From Bradymonas sediminis (GTDB lineage: Bacteria; Myxococcota_A; Bradymonadia; Bradymonadales; Bradymonadaceae), in the NCBI RefSeq assembly GCF_003258315.1, contig NZ_CP030032.1, forward strand, positions 2,395,804-2,459,803: 64,000 nt of DNA, written 5' to 3'. Positions within the stretch are counted from its first letter, which is position 1, and every line of letters starts with the position of its first letter. Positions 20,201-28,800 of the stretch are shown here, one piece after another. A model generated the notes under the pieces. That model was given only the letters and a program-made list of their open reading frames with translations, made no database searches and was not told where the DNA came from. The translations under genes were made by a program, and so were the position numbers.

Positions 20201-20715
20201 TTAAGAATATTTATCTCACCCGAGACAAGGTCCTCGTGCGCAAGCTACGCGAGGTCTTCCTGGTCTGGCTGATGGAGGATGTCGTTGATATCCCCAAAGC
20301 CCGCATTCTCGAGCTCTACTTTAATATTATCGAATACGGCCCGGGCATCTTCGGCGTGCACGACGCGGCCATCCACTATTTCGGCAAACGCGCCGATAAA
20401 TTGAGCCTGACCGAGGTCGCCTGGCTGGTGAGCATTGTCCCGAACCCGAAGAAATTTCATTTCTATTACGAACGCGGCGAGATCAGCCCGTCCTGGTTCA
20501 ACCGAATGCTTCGCTATGTGCGCGTGATGGCGAATCGCGAGCGCGCCACCGAGGCCGATTACGAGGCGGCCAAGCTAGACAAACCGACGTTCTATAAGCC
20601 TAAAAATGGCGAGCCCATGATGCGCGTCGAGCGGGCCCCAGAAGAGGTCAACGAATTGATCTACGAGACCGAGAGCATCGAAATCCCCTCGCTTCAGAAC
20701 CTCTTCGGCCCTTGA
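17281..20715 (+). CDS. AsmA-like protein fused to a peptidoglycan glycosyltransferase (GT51) domain
   Basis: About 1144 residues from the ATG at 17281 (an in-frame TTG at 17269 is less likely). One N-terminal membrane segment (about 10-35) is followed by an AsmA/TamB-like periplasmic region (about 40-800). A Pro/Ala-rich linker (about 810-900) leads to a C-terminal GT51 domain (about 905-1090). GT51 motifs are present: TTEDNSFFKHGG with catalytic Glu934, GASTISMQLIKNIYL (usually GxSTITQQ), RKLREVFLVWLME and ARILELYFNIIEYGPGIFGV. There is no transpeptidase domain, so the glycosyltransferase would polymerise lipid II like a monofunctional MtgA while tethered to a lipid-transfer-like scaffold. 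A strong terminator follows. Confidence 0.88.
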   Translation: MKSSSILGSPKLRKFGVIFGAVLLVVIALLGAGYWLVVPGMANTLVRDKLESAEAKLGLTFEIDKVSTHGVSAVSLEGFSVLNPADKTPVFKAESISASIDAMSILVGDRKLSGVKIQGSTLYVHRNADGTTNLETIIAEARSKRQGKDKDPASPEPAVKDGADSKLDAALSSFLRFFGDRWPDITVQNARVALSAAEGAAPWEVDAITSEELRLNSGGQSAEFTGVLKLTRGEGSPRWTLPETVTLQANLQRPLLKSTGSIALSPAAEIQGVGPYPFLRLGVAEVALTEANTVSLRGLSLGVQGDSTPTKVAEIDSVSASFEKLSFSPLELRALEIQVDKPTLFVDHDAQFGNVLEELNQLLRAPHARHIVGVAKSMADEIAIAQGREPEKDEGPDKGGLRKLLAGINWTKFLANKAPQSVKINDAAVHMTDARALPLLTSDPKIALQNGTFEFSHRIINGALQFKGGFDAVANGDDPRGSATIDLEWSYRSKALKVDAQLDALSVPWLVQLTSASVADNLRSGVVRADFKAERPANSSRLGFNGLVSLENTTIFLAPLAEEPVENLSASYNFEGSFDAKAAIPAPKMLKATNTAEDANAQAENQLNAALANSTPGQNDPTPADAKDPSLQPPKRGALVFSKGHFEVNGVPGEFRPAIYGFYGLQKRPTRFDAEIDLPSIPVDKLFKAVPDAIKGPLTGTKMRGDFAWKLALEIPLYHAGDMKWDAKPELRGFELISMPDAVDVRKLRDQFEMTIYDPTIKWSRKVTIPKMRPVPLDWLVEHSGIEIERFEQRRRNRQWPPQYAAGFVPAPDKSNFMQPHPSPWASEDAAAQRAADAAAAAAARESATQTSRLNSFFGLEDANENAPDAGVDPAPQAQPAPRPTPPPTAAPKSARKYYISLAGEQKEHPYGPYEFIPLQYISPWMLRAAITTEDNSFFKHGGFNWLAIRNSVEANIEAGRYVRGASTISMQLIKNIYLTRDKVLVRKLREVFLVWLMEDVVDIPKARILELYFNIIEYGPGIFGVHDAAIHYFGKRADKLSLTEVAWLVSIVPNPKKFHFYYERGEISPSWFNRMLRYVRVMANRERATEADYEAAKLDKPTFYKPKNGEPMMRVERAPEEVNELIYETESIEIPSLQNLFGP

Positions 20716-20747
20716 ATCCGGGCCCGGGATAATCAAAATTTATAGAC

Positions 20748-20778
20748 AAAAAAAAGACCCGATTAAGGGTCTTTTTTT
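20748..20778. terminator. Bidirectional intrinsic terminator
   Basis: A(8)GACCC, loop GATTAA, GGGTCT(7): a 12-bp stem with A- and T-runs on either side. It lies between the convergent genes ending at 20715 (+) and 20802 (-), so it can end transcription in both directions. Confidence 0.93.
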
Positions 20779-20801
20779 GAATCATTCGGCAACGCCGCGA
20801 C

Positions 20802-21416
20802 TTATCTTGATTTTTTGCGCAGCGCCTGCAGGCGCTTCTTTAACTCATCCCGGCTGATGACCGTCGACTCAACCAGCAACTCGGAGATGACCTGAATAAT
20901 CTCTTTCTGGTACGCCACCTGCTTATGCAACCGGCGAATCTTCTTATCGTGCGTGCTGACCACTGCCTTTAGCGGGCTCTCAACGTGGGCGGGCGCGCTC
21001 GGAGCATCCTCAAAGAGGTCAAATGCACCTGAATCACTGGCCTCGGTCTCCTCTTCATAGCGGCTAAATACCCCGCTGACCTGGGGCTGGTCATAGCCAA
21101 AGCCCCATCCGGCCTGCGACGCGCCAGGCGAAGAGCCGGTCACGCTCAGGTTGCTTGGAACACTGGTCGAGGGCGAGAAGCCATCGCCAAAAGCGTCCGC
21201 CCCTTCGACCGCGCGAGTCACAGGGTCCTCATCTGCCCCGCCAACGTTGGGCTCAAGGCGCAGCTCGGCGGACGGTTTATCCGTGCTATCATCGCCAAAA
21301 TCGTCACCCCAGTCGTCGATATAATCGAACTCGGCGGTCACCGCTGAATCGCGCCGTGGCGGCTCCGCGGTATCACTCGAATTATTTGGCATACGTTTAT
21401 CAAACAAACTCATCAT
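20802..21416 (-). CDS. Hypothetical acidic protein with C-terminal coiled coil
   Basis: Unrecognised 204-residue protein with no signal peptide or membrane segment, so likely cytoplasmic. Residues 1-140 are low-complexity and rich in Ser, Asp, Glu, Pro and Gly (for example DYIDDWGDDFGDDS), presumably disordered. Residues 150-204 are Lys/Arg-rich with heptad-like spacing (KKIRRLHKQVAYQKEIIQVI ... DELKKRLQALRKKSR), a probable coiled coil. The next codon after the first ATG is also ATG, so the start may be three bases later. It shares terminator 20748-20778 with the convergent gene. Possibly an adaptor; no function can be assigned. Confidence 0.65.
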   Translation of the reverse strand: MMSLFDKRMPNNSSDTAEPPRRDSAVTAEFDYIDDWGDDFGDDSTDKPSAELRLEPNVGGADEDPVTRAVEGADAFGDGFSPSTSVPSNLSVTGSSPGASQAGWGFGYDQPQVSGVFSRYEEETEASDSGAFDLFEDAPSAPAHVESPLKAVVSTHDKKIRRLHKQVAYQKEIIQVISELLVESTVISRDELKKRLQALRKKSR

Positions 21417-21591
21417 TCACCGTCCAAGAGAGCATCCAACCCCAATCTACTCGAAGAGGGGTCGCGCTCAATTCATAGAATCCAGCCCGAGAAGGCAATT
21501 ATGCCAGTAGACAATGGCGTACAATCGATTAAAAATCAATATTCTTCGCCTTGTATTTCCCTCGAAGTCCGCTATTTGTGCGTAGCGAATA

Positions 21592-21630
21592 GCGTCCGCG
21601 CGTAGATTCTAGGCACCGACGCGCGGACGC
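21592..21630. promoter_or_regulatory. Perfect 11-bp inverted repeat upstream of the MBL-fold gene
   Basis: GCGTCCGCGCG (21592-21602) and CGCGCGGACGC (21620-21630) form a perfect stem with a 17-base loop, ending 38 bases before the MBL-fold start. Just upstream, GCTATT/AATAGC (21571-21576 / 21588-21593) forms a small second hairpin that slightly overlaps it. No T-run follows. It may be an operator, an attenuator or a chance GC-rich palindrome. Confidence 0.45.
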
Positions 21631-21668
21631 CCACACCTCCAGTACTTCATATAAGAAAAAGGACGACC

Positions 21669-22469
21669 TTGCGAATCCACCATCTAAATTGCGCCACGAT
21701 GTGCCCGGTCGGGGGGAAATTTTTCGGCTGCGAATGCATGGTTTGCCACTGCCTGCTCATCGAAACCGATGCGGGATTGGTGCTGGTCGACACCGGCCTC
21801 GGCGAGGGCAGCGTCAACGGTGAGCGGCCGCTCCCGCTGGGTTTTCGCAAGATCGTGAGGCCGAAGCTCGACCCCGCTCAAACCGCCCTGGCCCAGGTGC
21901 GGGATCTGGGCTATTCGCCCGACGATGTGCGCCATATTGTATTGACGCACCTGGACCTCGACCACGGTGGCGGCCTGCCCGACTTCCCCAAAGCCGCGGT
22001 CCACGTGCACGCGCGCGAAAAAGACGCCGCGCTCGGCGTCACGCGCGCCGCCGACAAGACCCGCTACCTGGCCCAACACTGGGCGCACCAACCCAGTTGG
22101 CGCACCTACGAAGCCAGCGGCGAGCGCTGGCAGGGATTTGACGCCGTTCGGCAGCTCGACGGCCTGGGCCCCGAAATATTGCTCATCCCTCTGCACGGCC
22201 ACTCCGAAGGTCATTGCGGCGTGGCCGTTCAAACCGACCAGGGCTGGCTTCTCCATGCCGGCGATGCGTATTTCCACCGGGCCGAGATTCGCCCCGGCCA
22301 ACGCGCGCCCGCCGCCCTGAAGGCTTTTCAGCGCCTGCTATGCCCCGACAATAGGGCGCGCCTGCACAATCAACAGCGCCTCCGCCAATTGGCCTCGGAG
22401 CCAACCATCGAGGTCATCTGCTCCCATGACCCGGCCGAGTTCGAGGCAGTTGGCGGAATGGTCGAATAA
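21669..22469 (+). CDS. MBL-fold metallo-hydrolase (quorum-quenching-lactonase-like family)
   Basis: A 266-residue soluble protein with a metallo-beta-lactamase fold. Metal-binding motifs: THLDLDHGGG (the common HxDxDH variant of HxHxDH), His in PLHGHSEGHCG, Asp in LLHAGDAYFH, and a late His in CSHDPAEF. The TTG start at 21669 is supported by the preceding AAGGACG at good spacing and by the N-terminus (MRIHHLNCATMCP), which starts the first beta-strand of the fold. Relatives act on lactones, phosphoesters or other small molecules; the substrate cannot be told from sequence. It lies 417 bases upstream of the megasynthase on the same strand, but the gap is large and AT-rich, so separate transcription is likely. 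Confidence 0.85.
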   Translation: MRIHHLNCATMCPVGGKFFGCECMVCHCLLIETDAGLVLVDTGLGEGSVNGERPLPLGFRKIVRPKLDPAQTALAQVRDLGYSPDDVRHIVLTHLDLDHGGGLPDFPKAAVHVHAREKDAALGVTRAADKTRYLAQHWAHQPSWRTYEASGERWQGFDAVRQLDGLGPEILLIPLHGHSEGHCGVAVQTDQGWLLHAGDAYFHRAEIRPGQRAPAALKAFQRLLCPDNRARLHNQQRLRQLASEPTIEVICSHDPAEFEAVGGMVE

Positions 22470-22886
22470 TCCCGCCGACATCGCCCACCCGCCGCGCCCG
22501 CCTGCCTCCGATTTCGGGGGCATTTTTTGTGGCGCTTGCACCCCAAAACGAACCTACAACTATAGAAAAACAGAATCACTACAGGCGAACCCAAGCCACC
22601 TAAATTAAACATAAGAAAACGAGACATATGCAATAAACAACGCATAAGCGCAGCGACGCCCTGCAAAGCCCGCCTCGGCGATTATGAACCGCGAGTCAGC
22701 CGCTAGGCGCGCGCTGAATGATGAATCAGTCATTTTGAAAGTGAATCACGAGTCACTTCACTTCTGACTGGAGAGTCGCTTTATGATAGAAAAACTGCAC
22801 TATCGGCGGCTTGCGCATCATGAATTCATCGACTATTGGACATCTAAAGATTTCAGTATCAAACCGACTTCCATTAAAAAACCAAT
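22470..22886 (+). promoter_or_regulatory. 417-base leader of the megasynthase operon with two imperfect palindromes
   Basis: This AT-richer gap carries two adjacent 18-bp imperfect palindromes: AATGATGAATCAGTCATT (22717-22734) and AGTGAATCACGAGTCACT (22740-22757). Both contain GAATCA and TCA half-sites, and related GAGTCA words occur at 22693 and 22751. The arrangement suggests a dimeric regulator site controlling the operon. No convincing -35/-10 pair and no riboswitch were identified. Confidence 0.4.
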
Positions 22887-25800
22887 ATGACAAACTCCTC
22901 TCGCGCCAACTCAATCGCCCCGCCCCGCTCGGTCGCTATCATCGGGATCGGCACCCGGGTTCCCGGTGCGCTCAGCACTGCGGATTTCTGGCAAAATATC
23001 CTCAACGGCCACAGCGCGATCAGCGAGGTCCCCCGTGATCGCTGGAACCCCGACCTCTATTGGGATGAAGACCGCGACGCCCTGGATAAGACCTACTCAA
23101 AGATCGGCGGCTGGATCACGGACTTCGAGTTCGAGCGCAAAAAATACCGCATCCCGCCGATGCTGGTCGAGAGCATGGACCCGACCCAGACCCTGGTGCT
23201 TGAGGCCACCCACGAGGCGTTCGAGGACGCCGGCTACCTTGATAAGGACTTCGACCGCGAGCGCTGCGCGGTCATCCTGGGCAACGCCATGGGCGGCGAT
23301 TTGCGCGACCGCACCAACCTGCGCATCTTCTACGCGGAGGTCGAAGAAGCGCTGCGCATGTCGCTTCTTGAGAGCGTGCGCGGCGAGCTGAGCGACGCCA
23401 AAATCGAGCAGGTGCTCGACACCATGCAGAAGCGTTTTCGCGACCCGCTGCCGCGCGTCAGCGAAGACTCGATGCCCGGTGAATTGGCGAACGTCGTGGC
23501 CGGTCGGGTCGCGGCGCTTTTTAATTTACGCGGCCCCAACTTCATCACCGACGCGGCTTGCGCCTCGAGCCTGGCCGCCATTAACACCGCCATTCACGGC
23601 CTGCAGTCCCGCCAATACGACATGGCGGTCTCCGGCGGCGTCGACCGCTGCATGGGCGCCTCGACCTTCGTTAAATTCTCGAAAATCGGCGCGCTCTCGG
23701 CTGATGGCTCGCGTCCCTTCGACGCCAACGCCAACGGCTTCGTCATGGGCGAAGGCGGCGCGATTCTCATCATGAAGCGCCTCGAAGACGCCCAGCGCGA
23801 CGGCGACAAAATATATGCTGTGATCCGCGGCGTCGGCGCCTCGTCGGACGGTAAAGGCAAAGGCATCACCGCCCCGAACCCCATCGGCCAGAAGCTGTCG
23901 GTGCGCCGCGCCTACGCCGACGCCGGCTACGGCCCGCGCTCGGTGTCGCTCTTCGAGGCCCACGGCACCTCGACCCCGGTCGGCGACCCCATCGAGGCCA
24001 ATAGCCTGCTGAGCGTCATCGGCGAAGACAGCGGAGATTGGAGCAGCGCGCATGTCGGCATCGGCAGCGTGAAGTCGATGATCGGCCACCTTAAGGCCGG
24101 CGCCGGTGCGGCGAGCCTGGCGAAGATCGCGTTGGCCCTCAAACATAAGACTCTGGCGCCCTCGATTAACTGCGTCACCCCCAACCCGGCCATCGAATTC
24201 GCGGGCACGCCGCTTCGCGTCCAAACCCAGGCCGAGCCATGGGAGACCCGCAACGGCGCCCCGCGCCGCGCCGGCGTCAGCGCGTTTGGCTTCGGCGGCA
24301 CGAACTTCCATATCACGCTCGAAGAATACGACCCCGACCGCGCCTCCCAGGGCTTCTATATGGAAGGCGGCGCGCAGGAAGATTCGAATGTCGATGCAAA
24401 TAATCAAGGTGTCGCCAGCGCGACCGCGGGGAATCAAATAATGAACGCAACGAGCATCCACGAAGATGGAATTTTGACCTTCTCGGCCGCCACCGAAGCC
24501 GACGCGCAGCGCCAATTTGAGGCATTCGCGGCCGACTTCGAAGCCCGCGGCCTCGCCGCCACCGCCGCGCACCGACTGCCCATCGAAGCGCCCCATTTCG
24601 CGCTTCCCCAGGACGCCGTTCGCCTGGCGATTAGCTACGCCTCCGAGGACGGCCTCAAGACCCAGGTCGAGCGCATCCAGAAGGCGTTTGAGCGCGGCCG
24701 CGGCTGGAAGATCCTCGCCAACCAGGGCATCTATCTTGGCACCGAGCGCACCGGCGGCCGCATGGCGATGCTCTTCCCCGGCCAGGGCTCGCAATATATC
24801 GGCATGCTCGACAACCTGCGCGAGCGCTACCCCATCGTCCAGGCCACCTTCGATGAGGCCGACGCGATCATGGCGCCGGTGCTCGGCCGCCCGCTGAGCT
24901 CCATCATCTTCCCGGACCCCAGCGACCTGAGCAAAGAGCAAGCCAACGAATTATTACGCCAGACCGAGGTCACCCAGCCGGCGGTCCTCACGGTCGACAT
25001 CGCGCTTTTGCGCCTCTTCAAACATTTCGGCATCGAGCCCGATATGGTCGCCGGCCATAGCCTCGGCGAGTACGGCGCGTGTGTGGCAGCGGGCGTGATG
25101 AGTTTTGCCGACGCGCTTCGCACCGTCGCCGCCCGCGGCACTCAGATGGCCAAGGCCACCCCGCTCAACGGCGACAAAGGCCTGATGGCCAGCATCCCGC
25201 TGCCGGCCGACGAGGTCGAAGCCGTGCTGCGAAATATCAACGGCTACGTCGTCTGCGCCAATAAAAACTGCCCCAAGCAGACCATCATCGCCGGCCTGAC
25301 CGACGCGGTTAAAGAAGCCGTCTCGATCTTCGAGGGCCAGGGACACCTCGTCCATATCCTCAACGTCAGCCACGCCTTCCACACCCGGGTCGTCGCCGCC
25401 GCCAGCGAGCCGCTTCGCAAGCACCTGAGCGACGTCGCCATCGCGACCCCGCGCGTGCCGATCTTGACCAACGTCACCGGTGGCTTCTACCCCACCGACC
25501 CCGATGAGATCCGCGACCTCTTGGCCGAACAGCTCGCCTCACCGGTCGAGTTCATCACCCAGATCGAAAAGATGTACGAGGCCGGCGCGCGCGTCTTCGT
25601 CGAGATCGGTCCCAAGCGCACCCAGGCGACCTTCGTGAGCGCGACCCTCGGAAAGCGCGAGCACCTCGCCAGCTACTCGAATCACCCCAAAGAAGGCGAT
25701 ATCGCGTCGCTGCATAATATTCTCGGGCGCCTGTGGGCACACGGAGCGTGGACCCAGGACGCCGCAAAGGCCGTCAGCCAGACCGCTGCGCCGGCCGCCG

Positions 25801-28800
25801 CTGCGCCGGCTGCGTCTGCCCCCGCGCAACCGGCGACCCCGGCCGCCATGCCCAGCGACCTGAGCACCGACGCCATCCGCCAAACACTGCTCGACGTGCT
25901 GTGCGAGAAGACCGGCTACGACCCCGACGAGATTGAGTTCGACTTCGAGCTCGAAGCCGACCTCGGCATCGACACCGTCAAACAGGCCGAGATCATGGCC
26001 GACGTCCGCGAGCATTTCCAACTCGCCAAAGACGAGGAATTCCGCCTGGCTGACTACCCCACGCTTGAGCGCATGGCCGCCTACGTCGTTGAGAACCTCG
26101 GCGCCGCGCCTGCCGCCGCACCGCAGGCCGCAGCACCGCAGGCTGCTGACCCCGTGGCACAAGCTGCGCCGGTCGAAGTCGCCGCCGCACCGCAAGCCGC
26201 CGCCGTGAAAGTCGACCCCGCCGCTATCCGCCAAACGCTGCTCGACGTCCTCTGCGAAAAAACCGGCTACGATCCCGACGAAATTGAATTCGACTTCGAA
26301 TTAGAAGCCGACCTCGGCATCGACACCGTCAAACAGGCCGAGATCATGGCCGACGTCCGCGAGCGTTTCCAACTCGCCAAAGACGAAGAATTCCGCCTGG
26401 CCGACTACCCCACGCTCGCCCGCATGGCCGAATATGTGGTCGAGAATCTGGGCGCCGCACCTGCCGCAGCGTCGACTCAGGCAGCCGCGCCGGTCGCTAT
26501 CGCCGCAGCCGCAGCCCAGGCCCCCGCGCAAGCAGCCGCGCCGCAGGCAGCCAAGGCCGACGTCGACCCGAGCGCCATCCGGCAAACGCTGTTGGACGTG
26601 CTGTGCGAAAAGACCGGCTACGACCCCGACGAGATCGAATTCGACTTCGAATTGGAAGCCGACCTGGGCATCGACACCGTCAAACAGGCCGAGATCATGG
26701 CCGACGTCCGCGAGCATTTCCAACTCGCCAAAGACGAGGAGTTCCGCCTGGCCGACTACCCGACGCTCGCCCGCATGGCCGAGTATGTCGTCGAGAATCT
26801 CAATAACCCGGCAGCCGCCGCGACCACCGTCGTGGACGCGCCCGAGCAAGCCGCCGCGCGCGAGGTTCGCAGCGCCCCGGCCGCGGTCGCCGCGCCCACG
26901 GGCAGCCAAAAATATCAGCCCCACCAGCACGCCATCCCGGCGCGCATCTCCATCACCGGTTCGGCGCTGGGGCTCCCCGGCTTAGAGGGCATCTTCGACG
27001 AGAACGCCATCGACCGCCTGCTCGCCGGCGATAACTTCATCAGCGACGTTCCGATGGCTGCCCGCCAGGAGATGGTCGACAAATATATCGTGCGCGTCCA
27101 AAAGCACGCCAACGGCGGCGGCGAGCTCGTCAAAGTCGAGGACGTCGCCGAGGTCATCAAATTGGCCGGCCGCGCGCTCGACGGCTTCGACCTGGCCGAT
27201 TGGGGCGTCTCCGAGCGCATGATCGAGCAATTCGACCACACCAGCCGACTCGCCATCGCCGCCGGCATCAACGCCCTGCGCGACGCCGGCCTGCCGATGA
27301 TCCCGCGCTACCGCGAGACCCGAAACGGCTCCAAGATCACCATCGGCTGGCAACTCCCCGAGGCCATCGGCGACGAGACCGGCATCATCTTCGCCTCGGC
27401 GTTTGCTGGCGAAGACGCCCTCATCGACGAGGTCACGCGTCGCTATACCGACCCCGACTATCAATTCGACCACCGCTTCTTGCTCAAAGTGCTGGGCATG
27501 GCCAACGCGCGCTTCGCCGAGATGATCGGCGCGCGCGGCCCCAACACCCGCATCAATAACGCCTGCGCCTCGACCACCACCGCTATGGGAATGGCCGAGG
27601 ATTGGATCCGCGCCGGCCGCTGCAAACGCGTGGTCATCATCAGCGCCGACGACGCCAGCGGCGAGACGCTTATGAATTGGGTCGGCAGCGGGTTCCTCGC
27701 GACCGGCGCCGCCACCACCCAAGCCCGCGTCGAAGACGCCGCCTTGCCCTTCGACAAGCGTCGCCACGGCATGATCATCGGCATGGGCGCCGTCGCGCTG
27801 GTCATCGAAGCCCAGGGACTCGCAGAAGCCCGCGGCGTCGAGCCGATCGCCGATATCCTGTCGACGCATTTCGTCAACAGCGCCTTCCACCCGACCCGCC
27901 TGGACGTCGAGCATATCGCCGGCGAAGTCGGCAAGGCGATCAGCCGCGCCGAAGTGGACTTTAAGCTCGACCGCAAAGAGATCGCCGACAAGATGGTCTT
28001 CGTCTCCCACGAGACCTATACGCCCGCACGCGGCGGCAGCGCCGACGCCGAGATCGCGGCGCTGCGCGATAACTTCGGCGACAAAGCCTCCGATATCGTC
28101 GTCGCCAACACCAAGGGCTTCACCGGTCACGCGATGGGCGCCGGCATCGAAGATGTCCTGGCTATTAAGACCCTGCAAAAACAGCGCGTGCCGCATATCG
28201 CGAACTTCAAAGAGCCGGACCCCAACCTCGGCGACCTGCGCCTGAGCCAGGGCGGCGACTACCCGGTCGACTACGCCCTTCGCATGGCCGCAGGCTTCGG
28301 CAGCCAGCTCGCCGTCGCCCTGCTTCGCTTCCGCGCCCGCACCGAAGACCGCGTCTTCGACCCGGCCCTCTACCAACGCTGGTTGGGCGAGCTTACGGGC
28401 TTTGAGAACCCGGAGCTGACGGTTGAGCAACGCACCTTGCGCGTCGTCGAAGGCCAACCGCAGCCCGGCCCCGAGGACCCCAAACGCGAAGCCGCGCCGG
28501 CTCCGACCCCGCAGGCCGCTCCAAAAGCAGCGCCCGCGCCCGTCGCCGCCAAACCGGTCGTCGCAAATAGCGTCGCGCCGAAAATTCCGGCGCCGAAAGC
28601 TGCTGCGCCGAAAACCGCAGTGCCCAAACCCGTCGCGTCGAATACCGACGTGGACGCCGCGACCTTCGAGCCGCGCCCCATCGTCGTCGAGGCGCACACC
28701 GCTGCGGCCTACGACCTGCTGGAGCTTCAGGCAAAACTGTCGGGCAAAAATATCGTCATCCTCAACGGACCGATGCTCGTCACCAATATGGTGCTGCGCG

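Noticed and set aside
22811-23038. Small gene overlapping the megasynthase start
   Set aside because: Its second half is an out-of-frame reading of the KS1 coding region and it lacks a recognisable domain or ribosome site.
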